Below are positions 1-5,023 of a stretch of DNA of 5,023 bases, piece by piece. The notes under the pieces are model-generated. The model was not told the origin of the DNA, made no database searches, and worked only from the letters and a program-made list of their open reading frames with translations. The stretch lies in contig CALMDI010000887.1 of assembly GCA_937864975.1 (NCBI GenBank), positions 1 through 5,023 on the forward strand, in the 5' to 3' direction. Position 1 is the first letter of the stretch. Each line of letters begins with the position of its first letter. The position numbers were made by a program, and so were the translations under genes. This stretch comes from an uncultured Chloroflexota bacterium (GTDB taxonomy: Bacteria; Chloroflexota; Anaerolineae; Aggregatilineales; Phototrophicaceae).

Positions 1-169
1 TCTCCGGCAGCGACCGCGCCCGCAAGGTGTTCGCCACCGAGGCCGACAACAGCGCCGCGCCGACGCCGTGGCCCGAGACGTCGATCAGGTACACCGCGAA
101 GTGGTCGGGGTCGACCCAGCCGTAGCCGAAGAAGTCGCCGCCGAGCTGCGACGACGGCTCGAACCGCCA
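1..169 (-). CDS. SpoIIE/RsbU-type PP2C serine phosphatase, internal fragment
   Basis: Read on the minus strand, codons from base 169 down to base 2 give 56 residues matching the core of the SpoIIE/PP2C phosphatase family (PP2C-like serine/threonine phosphatases that commonly act on anti-sigma-factor antagonists). It starts WRFEPSSQLGGDFFGYG; GGD supplies the first metal-binding aspartate. It continues with DPDHFAVYLIDVSGHGVGAA, where DVSGHG supplies the second metal aspartate, then a helix ending NTLRARSLPE. All 56 codons end in G or C, which strongly supports this strand as coding. The gene runs off the window at base 1. On the other side the family resemblance stops at about base 170, although the frame stays open. 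It lacks its N-terminal sensor part and the rest of its catalytic domain. It faces away from, and looks unrelated to, the operon to its right. Family assignment is firm; the partner protein is unknown. Confidence 0.85.
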
Positions 170-180
170 GCGCGCCCGGA
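163..180. other. Breakpoint between two unrelated gene fragments
   Basis: To the left, the minus strand encodes phosphatase sequence. To the right, the plus strand encodes an ABC-ATPase TOBE domain starting at its typical RPED motif. Neither gene has a natural end here, and neither reading makes sense on the other side. By hand count GC falls from about 72% (1-169) to about 62% (181-391). Third-position GC falls from 56/56 codons to roughly 78%. Bases 170-178 (gcgcgcccg) fit either reading, so the exact join cannot be placed more finely. No direct repeat, inverted repeat or mobile-element end is visible. It is either an assembly join of two genomes or a real rearrangement. Confidence 0.7.
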
Positions 181-391
181 GGACGTGCGCCTGATCCCCG
201 ATGGCAATACTAACGTGATCGAGGCGCGCGTGCTGGCGCAGGTTTACATGGGTACCTACACGCAGGTGCAACTGGACGTGCAGGGGCACAAGTGGCTGGC
301 GCATGGTCCGGCGGATTTCCGAACGCAGGTCGGCGGCACGATTCGGATTCAACTGCCGAAATCGCGTATCTGGCTGCTGCCCGCCGAATGA
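170..391 (+). CDS. ABC transporter ATP-binding subunit, 3' end (TOBE domain only)
   Basis: The readable part is about 73 residues: RPEDVRLIP, then a small beta domain with VYMGTYTQVQLDV, GGTIRIQLP and the end IWLLPAE. This pattern matches the C-terminal TOBE_2 domain of PotA/UgpC/MsmX-like ATPases, which power uptake of sugars, polyamines or similar solutes. The TOBE domain follows the nucleotide-binding domain and often has a regulatory or substrate-sensing role. The Walker A, signature and Walker B motifs are not in the window; the sequence before about base 170 belongs to another gene. The frame is open back to base 2, but only because it shadows the GC-rich phosphatase, so a GTG start at 68 is not credible. 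The stop TGA (389-391) overlaps the ATG of the next gene, which ties this transporter to the operon. Which solute it carries cannot be told from this piece. Confidence 0.75.
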   Translation, partial: ARPEDVRLIPDGNTNVIEARVLAQVYMGTYTQVQLDVQGHKWLAHGPADFRTQVGGTIRIQLPKSRIWLLPAE

Positions 392-1485
392 GTATGAAGC
401 CTATGGAGACCAGCCGACTCTTTAAGAAGGTTTATGGCTGCCTGCTTGGCGGCGCGATTGGCGACGCGCTCGGCGGTCCGGTGGAGCATTGGACGCCGGA
501 GCAGATTCGCGAAACCTACGGTGGCAACCTGGATCGCTTCGTGCCGTATGACCGCCCGCCCAGCCATCACGGGCAATTTGGCGAGGGCGAGCGACTCGGC
601 GCATACACCGATGACACGCGCCTCAAGCACCTGTACTGCGAGGCGATCATCCATGCCGGGGGCAAACCGCGGGCGGGCGACCTTGCTCACGTCCTCGCGC
701 GAGCCTACCACCGCGCCCCCGACGCCATGACCGAGGGGTTCGTCGAAGAATATTACCTGAAGGCGATCTGGGGACGTGACAAGGTGATCTTCGGCGGCGA
801 GCCGACCAACGGCGCGATCATGGCGAACTCGCCGCTTGGACTGATTGCGGCGTGCCGCCCCGACGAGGCGTACCAGTTGGGGTTCGATCTGGCATTCGTC
901 ACCGACGGTCACGCCAAAACCGCTGCCGCGATGATGGTCGCGGCGATTGCCGAAGCGATGCGCCCGAACGCCACGGTTGACGGCGTGATCGAGGCGGCGC
1001 GCGCCGCTCATTTGCGCTTTGCCCGCCGCCGTGAAGGCGACCACTGGCACGCGACGCCGTGGCGCTATGACCCGAACCTGACGTTTCTCGACAGGGCGCT
1101 TGTCATCGCCCGGCACGAGCGCGACGTCTTTGCGATCCGCGAGCCGCTGGTGGAACTGCTGGAATGGGGACACCTTTTTTCCGAATCGGTGCATACGCTG
1201 GTCGTCGCCCTGTCGATGTTCGTCGCGGCGGGCGGCGACGTGAAGCAGGCGATCATGGGCGCGGTGATGTACGGGCGTGACAAGGACAGCTACGCCAGCG
1301 TCGCCGGAGCTTTGGCGGGCGCGTTTCACGGCGTCGACGCGGTACCGCCCGAATGGATTCAACCGGTGATCGACGGCAACCCGGACGCCGATATGCGTGA
1401 GTATGCCCGCCGCATTATGGCGCTGATCGCGGCGGATTACCGGCAGGCGCGGCGCGATCTGGACGATTTACAGGCGCTCCTTTGA
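388..1485 (+). CDS. ADP-ribosylglycohydrolase family protein (DraG/ARH fold)
   Basis: A 365-residue cytoplasmic protein of the DraG/ARH family, binuclear-metal (usually Mg) hydrolases that cleave N- or O-glycosidic bonds to ADP-ribose or related ribosides. The N-terminal hallmark GCLLGGAIGDALGGPVE is at residues 17-33. YTDDT at 73-77 gives the first metal triad (T74, D75, D76). The second metal site, usually GGDTDT, is here GRDKDS at 296-301, followed by VAGALAGAFHG at 305-315 and VPPEWI. Both aspartates (D298, D300) remain and the usual threonine is a serine, so metal binding looks intact. There is no signal peptide or membrane segment. The ATG at 388 is chosen because it overlaps the upstream stop as ATGA and leaves a normal N-terminus. 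The ATG at 403 is also possible; the open frame extends to 292 but would bury the start in the transporter gene. The neighbours suggest a small-molecule riboside substrate rather than ADP-ribosylated protein, which is inference. E. coli YegU, of the same family, sits beside a nucleoside permease gene. Confidence 0.9.
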   Translation: MSMKPMETSRLFKKVYGCLLGGAIGDALGGPVEHWTPEQIRETYGGNLDRFVPYDRPPSHHGQFGEGERLGAYTDDTRLKHLYCEAIIHAGGKPRAGDLAHVLARAYHRAPDAMTEGFVEEYYLKAIWGRDKVIFGGEPTNGAIMANSPLGLIAACRPDEAYQLGFDLAFVTDGHAKTAAAMMVAAIAEAMRPNATVDGVIEAARAAHLRFARRREGDHWHATPWRYDPNLTFLDRALVIARHERDVFAIREPLVELLEWGHLFSESVHTLVVALSMFVAAGGDVKQAIMGAVMYGRDKDSYASVAGALAGAFHGVDAVPPEWIQPVIDGNPDADMREYARRIMALIAADYRQARRDLDDLQALL

Positions 1486-1520
1486 TCGCCGTGTACCAAT
1501 GATATTTCATCGCAGCGAAT

Positions 1521-1524
1521 GAGG
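1521..1524 (+). promoter_or_regulatory. Shine-Dalgarno of the nucleoside hydrolase
   Basis: GAGG lies 7 bases before the ATG at 1532. It decides between two nearby ATGs: the one at 1528 is in another frame and sits only 3 bases from GAGG. The 46-base gap between the two genes shows no hairpin or clear promoter elements. Confidence 0.55.
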
Positions 1525-1531
1525 CACATGG

Positions 1532-2611
1532 ATGGTTCGTTTCAACAAGCTTTCCGAAAATACCCTGCGCCGCCTGCTGGAGCCGCCGACTGGTCGTGTG
1601 CGGCTAATCATCGATACCGATACGCACAACGAGATTGACGACCAGTTCGCGCTCGCCTGGGCGCTGCTGTCTCAGGATCGGTTCAATATCGAGGGCGTGC
1701 TGGCGGAGCCGTACTCGCATCGCCACCACCGCGAGCCGCGCATCGAGGTCTACGATCTGCTCAAGAACGACCCGCAGGCGGTGCTGCCCGCGCACTTGCA
1801 GCGCTACCAGCGCGACGCGCTGAATATGCTTGCCATTGGCATGTCGCCGCGGGACGTTGTTTACGTCAATCCCGACGAGGGGATGGAACTGAGCTATCAG
1901 GAAATCCTCAAGGTCTATGATCTGATGAACGAGGACGCGACCGGCAAGGTGTTTCGCGGCTCGCCGGACTATCTCACGTCGCTGGACGAGCCGATTCGCA
2001 GCCCCGCCGCCGAATTCCTGATCGAGCGGGCAATGGCGAGCGAGGAACCGCTGTACGTCGCCGCCATCGGCTGCCTGACGAATGTCGCGTCGGCAATCCT
2101 CATGGAGCCGGAGATCATTCCGCGAATCGTCGTGACGTGGACGGCGTCGTATCCCTCGTGCGTGAGCCTGTCGAATCTGCCATCTCTGAACCTGGTACAG
2201 GATAAGCTCGCGTCCCAACTCCTGTTCGACTGCGGCGTGCCGCTCGTCTATCTCCCCGGCTATTACGTGGGCGAGCAGTTGAAGCTGTCGCTGCCGGACA
2301 TGGAAACGTGGGTGCGCGGCAAGGGCAAGATCGGCGATTACCTGTATCACCTCTACACGCACAACCCGATTCACCCGATGGAGGGCATCAACGATCATTT
2401 CGGGCGCACGTGGGTGATCTGGGATCTCATCAACTTCGCGTGGCTGCTCAACTCGGACTGGGTGCCGTCGCAGTTGGTGCGGTCACCCATCCTGACCGAC
2501 GACCTCTACTACGCGCACGCCCCGAATCGTCACTGGATACGGGAAGCCTATGCTCTCCGGCGGGACGCGATCTTCCGCGATTTCTTCGCCAAGCTGGAGA
2601 AAGCGCCTTGA
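1532..2611 (+). CDS. Nucleoside hydrolase (inosine/uridine-preferring family, divergent)
   Basis: A 359-residue protein of the IUNH family, Ca-dependent enzymes that hydrolyse the N-ribosidic bond of nucleosides to free base and ribose. The N-terminal signature is IIDTDTHNEIDDQFALAWAL (residues 26-45), with calcium and catalytic aspartates at D28, D30, D36 and D37. It belongs to the subgroup with DTDxxNEIDDQ rather than the classic DTDPGIDD. CLTNVASAILMEPEI (181-195) is the expected middle motif. NLVQD (220-224) matches the conserved ribose-binding NxxxD, but the glutamate two residues before the asparagine, usual in EFN, is S218 here. The C-terminal metal aspartate is probably D298 in VIWDLINFAWLL; the classic catalytic histidine just before it is absent, as in related subgroups. 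There is no signal peptide. The stop overlaps the TTG start of the next gene (TTGA), indicating translational coupling. The nucleobase preference cannot be read from the sequence, and a non-nucleoside N-riboside is possible. Confidence 0.9.
   Translation: MVRFNKLSENTLRRLLEPPTGRVRLIIDTDTHNEIDDQFALAWALLSQDRFNIEGVLAEPYSHRHHREPRIEVYDLLKNDPQAVLPAHLQRYQRDALNMLAIGMSPRDVVYVNPDEGMELSYQEILKVYDLMNEDATGKVFRGSPDYLTSLDEPIRSPAAEFLIERAMASEEPLYVAAIGCLTNVASAILMEPEIIPRIVVTWTASYPSCVSLSNLPSLNLVQDKLASQLLFDCGVPLVYLPGYYVGEQLKLSLPDMETWVRGKGKIGDYLYHLYTHNPIHPMEGINDHFGRTWVIWDLINFAWLLNSDWVPSQLVRSPILTDDLYYAHAPNRHWIREAYALRRDAIFRDFFAKLEKAP
2596..2599 (+). promoter_or_regulatory. Shine-Dalgarno that sets the TTG start of the GH42 gene
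   Basis: GGAG (in tggagaaag) lies inside the end of the nucleoside hydrolase gene, 8 bases before the TTG at 2608. The spacing is ideal. The next in-frame ATG (2698) would remove the first barrel strand, so this site supports the TTG start. Confidence 0.65.
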
Positions 2612-4809
2612 AGATTCGCACGCCGTATTTCCCCATCGGTTCCAGCTACTACCCGCCGACGCACCGCCCGGAAGACTGGTCGCGCGATCTGGCGAACATG
2701 CAGCGCGCCGGGTTACGCATGATCCGCACGGCGGAACTGATTACAAGCTGGGACTACATCGAGGCGCGGCGCGGCGAGCCGGAGTGGAATTGGCTCGACC
2801 AGATTTTTGAGCTGGCGGGGCAGCACGGCATTCAGATTGTGCTAGGGACGGGTTCCTGCAACCCGCCGATCTGGATGATCGAGCAGTTTCCCGACTTGCA
2901 GCGCGTGTCCCGCGAAGGCATGAAATACCCGACGAATACCGTGTGGGGCTGGGCGTGCGTCAACAATCCGGGGCTGAGGAATGAACTGACGCGCTATCTG
3001 ACGATGCTGCTGGATCGCTACAGTCAGAACCCGACGCTGTACTGCTGGCAGATCGACAACCAGATCGGTCAGGGCAACGCCTTTACCGAAGCCGAGCACT
3101 CGCACGGGCGGCGTTACGGCTACTGGTGCTACTGCGACCACTGCGCCCGGCTGTTTCGAGAGTATGTCAGGGCGAAATATCAGGATATCGACGCCCTGAA
3201 CTATGCGTGGTCGTGGGACCCGACACACTACCGTTACTACGAGTGGCATCAGATACAGCCGCCGCGCTCGCTGCCCGCCGAGTGGGGCAACGGCACGGCA
3301 TGGCTCGACTTTCGCGTGTTCGTACAGAAGTCGATTGCCGATTACGTGCGGATGCAGCACGACCTCATTAAAGCTTATGACCCGCAGCAGTTGACGATGC
3401 ATAATCTGTATGACTGCCTGCGTCCCGATCTCGGCGCGCGCAACGAGCCGAACCACTGGGATATCGGCGGCATCACGGACATCATCGGGCACGACATCTA
3501 TCCGTCCGAGAACAACTTTCGCAAAGACCCGTCGTTTTCGTCGTGGTTCTTCGATTTCGCCTATTCGGTAGCGCATCACAACCACAAAACGATGTGGGTG
3601 CCCGAACTGGAAAGCGGTCCCATCGGCGGTTTCTCGGCGGGACCGAACTTCGCGACCGGACCGCTCGACATCAAGCGCTTTAACATCGCCTGTCTGGGAC
3701 ACGGCGCGAAGTGTATGTTGTATCAGGGCTATCGCGACTGGAACTTCATTCCGCTGACGTGGGGCGCGCTGGTCGATTTTCACGGCGAGCCGACCGCTCG
3801 CTATCATGCCGCCGCCGAGGTGTGCCGCGTCGTCCGCGAGCATGAAGACTTCTTCCTCGACGCCCTGCCTCCGCAGGCGCAGATCGCGCTCTACCACAGC
3901 CACGAAAACGTGATCGTCCTCGATGGGCAGGCGAACGAGAAATTTCTCTACCGCGCGCTGCGGGGCGCGCACACGGCGCTCTGGGAAGCGGGCTACACGC
4001 TTCAGTTCGTCGAGCCTCGCTTCCTCGGCGCGGACACGGCGCAGTATAAGGTCATCGTACTGCCTTTCGTTATGCACCTGCCGCAAAGCCACGCGGACGG
4101 GCTGCGCGAGTTTGTCGCGGGCGGCGGTACGCTCGTCGGCTTTGCGAAGCTCGGACACGTGGACGAAAAGGGCTGGGCATGGAATGACCGACCGGGCGCG
4201 GGGCTGACGACGCTGTTTGGCGCGAAAGAAACGCACATCGAGGTCTTCCGCGAGTCGCACCGCAAGCTCACGATTCAGGTCGAGCCGGGGAATCCGCTGT
4301 TTGAGGGCATTGAGGCGGAGACGATTCAGGGGTACTGGCATCGACAGGAATTCGAGCTTGCGGACGATGTGGATGCGCTGGCGCGGTTTGTGGACGGCGC
4401 GCCCGCGATCCTCCGTCGCCCCTACGGCAAAGGCTACGCGGTTCTGGTAGCGACGCAGTTAGACATGGCATACTGGGAAGCGCGCGACCCGGCGCTGCGC
4501 CAGCTATTCGACAACCTGATGCGCCTGTCCGGTGTCCATAAAGATGTGCTCGTGTCCAGCGTCGAAGCGGATTACGCCCGGCGGCGGGTGGATGCTCACC
4601 TGCTCTCGAACGGCGCGCAGCACGCCGTCCTCGTGAATAACGAGGGCGAAGAACCGGTCGACGTGACCATCACGGTTCCGGCGGCAGCGTCCGCGGCGGG
4701 CGCTCGTGAGGGCTTTTCAGGGCAGGCGCTCCTGCTCCGCCAGACCAACGGCGCTCAGTTTACGCTGCATCTTCCCGCGGAAGACGGCGCGATTGTGATG
4801 TTGTCGTAA
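2608..4809 (+). CDS. GH42 beta-galactosidase-like protein with Glu-to-Gln at the acid/base position
   Basis: A 733-residue protein with GH42 architecture. It has a TIM barrel (about 1-400), a beta-galactosidase trimerisation domain with glutamine-amidotransferase-like fold (about 424-640) and a small C-terminal beta domain (about 661-733). Family landmarks are PIGSSYYPP near the start, WNWLDQIFELA, LGTGSCNPPIWM and LNYAW. The zinc cysteines of GH42 are all present: C117 and the CYCDHC cluster C174, C176, C179. The likely nucleophile is E333 in WVPELESGP; E335 is the alternative. The usual acid/base glutamate of WQIDNE is glutamine: WQIDNQ, Q152, codon CAG at 3061-3063. GH42 enzymes normally release beta-galactose, or sometimes arabinose, from oligosaccharides inside the cell. 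With this change, normal O-glycoside hydrolysis would be expected to be weak unless the leaving group needs no proton. The TTG start is supported by GGAG 8 bases upstream and the TTGA overlap; the frame is open back to 2308, but that part shadows the previous gene. There is no signal peptide. Confidence 0.9.
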   Translation: MKIRTPYFPIGSSYYPPTHRPEDWSRDLANMQRAGLRMIRTAELITSWDYIEARRGEPEWNWLDQIFELAGQHGIQIVLGTGSCNPPIWMIEQFPDLQRVSREGMKYPTNTVWGWACVNNPGLRNELTRYLTMLLDRYSQNPTLYCWQIDNQIGQGNAFTEAEHSHGRRYGYWCYCDHCARLFREYVRAKYQDIDALNYAWSWDPTHYRYYEWHQIQPPRSLPAEWGNGTAWLDFRVFVQKSIADYVRMQHDLIKAYDPQQLTMHNLYDCLRPDLGARNEPNHWDIGGITDIIGHDIYPSENNFRKDPSFSSWFFDFAYSVAHHNHKTMWVPELESGPIGGFSAGPNFATGPLDIKRFNIACLGHGAKCMLYQGYRDWNFIPLTWGALVDFHGEPTARYHAAAEVCRVVREHEDFFLDALPPQAQIALYHSHENVIVLDGQANEKFLYRALRGAHTALWEAGYTLQFVEPRFLGADTAQYKVIVLPFVMHLPQSHADGLREFVAGGGTLVGFAKLGHVDEKGWAWNDRPGAGLTTLFGAKETHIEVFRESHRKLTIQVEPGNPLFEGIEAETIQGYWHRQEFELADDVDALARFVDGAPAILRRPYGKGYAVLVATQLDMAYWEARDPALRQLFDNLMRLSGVHKDVLVSSVEADYARRRVDAHLLSNGAQHAVLVNNEGEEPVDVTITVPAAASAAGAREGFSGQALLLRQTNGAQFTLHLPAEDGAIVMLS

Positions 4810-4814
4810 AGGGA
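4810..4814 (+). promoter_or_regulatory. Shine-Dalgarno of the last gene
   Basis: AGGGA directly follows the GH42 stop (TAA, 4807-4809) and sits 8 bases before the ATG at 4823. This favours that ATG over in-frame ATGs at 4841 and 4844. Confidence 0.5.
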
Positions 4815-4822
4815 TTGTACGG

Positions 4823-5023
4823 ATGGTCACGTTTCGGTCGATGATGGACATCACGCGCGACGAGTGGCTGGACGCGATGAAGCTCTCCGCCGACGAAATC
4901 CCTCACGCCGTGATCGTGGAGGGAAGCTGGTGGCGGCAGCAGCGCACCGACTGGCGGCTTGGCTACCTGTCGGACGTGCGGGAGTTGGAGTTTCCCGACA
5001 TTTTCTGGGGACGCTGGCACGGT
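4823..5023 (+). CDS. N-terminal part of a possible nucleoside phosphorylase-family protein (runs off the window)
   Basis: The first 67 residues of an open frame that continues past the window end. It starts 13 bases after the GH42 stop, so it belongs to the same operon. Visible features are an acidic N-terminal helix (MMDITRDEWLDAMKLSADEI), then PHAVIVEGSWWRQQR, RLGYLSDVRELEFPDIFWGR. The EGSWWR followed by FPDIFWG pattern resembles, from memory, the start of proteins annotated as phosphorylase superfamily (PNP_UDP type), where a strand such as FxGxxxG leads into the phosphate-binding region. That region lies outside the window, so the assignment is tentative. A nucleoside phosphorylase would fit beside a nucleoside hydrolase and an ADP-ribosylglycohydrolase. 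There is no signal peptide. Coding status is secure from spacing, Shine-Dalgarno and codon use; function is not. Confidence 0.6.
   Translation, partial: MVTFRSMMDITRDEWLDAMKLSADEIPHAVIVEGSWWRQQRTDWRLGYLSDVRELEFPDIFWGRWHG

Noticed and set aside
68..169. N-terminal half of a 107-residue plus-strand protein starting with GTG at 68, as a small stand-alone TOBE protein
   Set aside because: This part is the complement of the phosphatase reading, which matches a known family over 56 residues with all codons ending in G or C. The plus reading has no domain, so the fusion is an effect of the join.
292..387. A 32-residue N-terminal extension of the ADP-ribosylglycohydrolase
   Set aside because: It is encoded over the TOBE domain in another frame and adds residues before the family's usual N-terminus.
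349..1362. A 337-codon open frame on the minus strand
   Set aside because: It is antisense to the ADP-ribosylglycohydrolase. It has low-complexity Arg/His/Val composition and no motif, so it is a shadow.
1486..1531. Possible internal promoter or terminator in the 46-base gap
   Set aside because: There is no stable stem followed by a T run and no convincing -35/-10 pair; the gap is too short to argue for either.
1604..2398. A 264-codon open frame on the minus strand
   Set aside because: It is antisense to the nucleoside hydrolase and has no recognisable motif; a composition shadow.
2308..2607. A 100-residue N-terminal extension of the GH42 protein
   Set aside because: It overlaps the conserved C-terminal part of the nucleoside hydrolase in another frame and has no recognisable domain. 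The TTG at 2608 has a good Shine-Dalgarno.
2842..4341. A 499-codon open frame on the minus strand
   Set aside because: It lies fully inside the GH42 gene, whose plus-strand reading carries clear family motifs. The minus reading is arginine- and valine-rich with no recognisable domain, typical of a shadow frame in GC-rich DNA.
4760..5020. An 86-codon minus-strand open frame at the right end
   Set aside because: It runs antisense across the GH42 end and the next gene, with no motif. The plus-strand gene there has a start site, Shine-Dalgarno and operon spacing.

Overview
The window is about 62% GC by hand count outside its first ~170 bases. It holds one tightly packed plus-strand gene cluster, almost certainly an operon, from a free-living bacterium. 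The set (ABC-transporter ATPase tail, ADP-ribosylglycohydrolase, inosine/uridine-type nucleoside hydrolase, GH42 beta-galactosidase-like protein, possible nucleoside phosphorylase) looks like a carbohydrate or nucleoside-conjugate catabolic operon. Gene content and composition would fit Chloroflexota (Anaerolineae-like), but that is a hunch and no marker gene in the window settles it.

Layout. Bases 1-169 read on the minus strand as a fragment of a SpoIIE/RsbU-type PP2C serine phosphatase; it has GC3 of 56/56 codons and about 72% GC. Near base 170 this reading breaks off. From about 170 to 391 the plus strand encodes only the C-terminal TOBE domain of an ABC transporter ATPase. Two gene fragments on opposite strands therefore abut at a sharp point where composition also shifts. 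This is either an assembly chimera or a rearrangement breakpoint. From there the plus-strand genes follow without interruption: ADP-ribosylglycohydrolase (388-1485, ATGA overlap with the transporter gene), nucleoside hydrolase (1532-2611), GH42 protein (2608-4809, TTG start inside a TTGA overlap, with a good Shine-Dalgarno), and the first 67 residues of a further protein (4823 to the window end) that resembles the N-terminus of a nucleoside-phosphorylase-like family.

How they work together. None of the complete proteins has a signal peptide, so they should act in the cytoplasm on something brought in by the ABC transporter. Two (possibly three) of the enzymes belong to families that break N-ribosyl bonds. 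The fourth is a GH42 protein in which the usual acid/base glutamate of the IDNE motif is glutamine (IDNQ), while the likely nucleophile and all four zinc cysteines are kept. Together this suggests breakdown of a glycosylated nucleoside-like or N-glycoside compound rather than plain lactose-type sugars. That is inference.

There is no gene-free stretch over 50 bases apart from the breakpoint zone. I saw no RNA genes, CRISPR arrays, insertion sequences, clear promoters or terminators.
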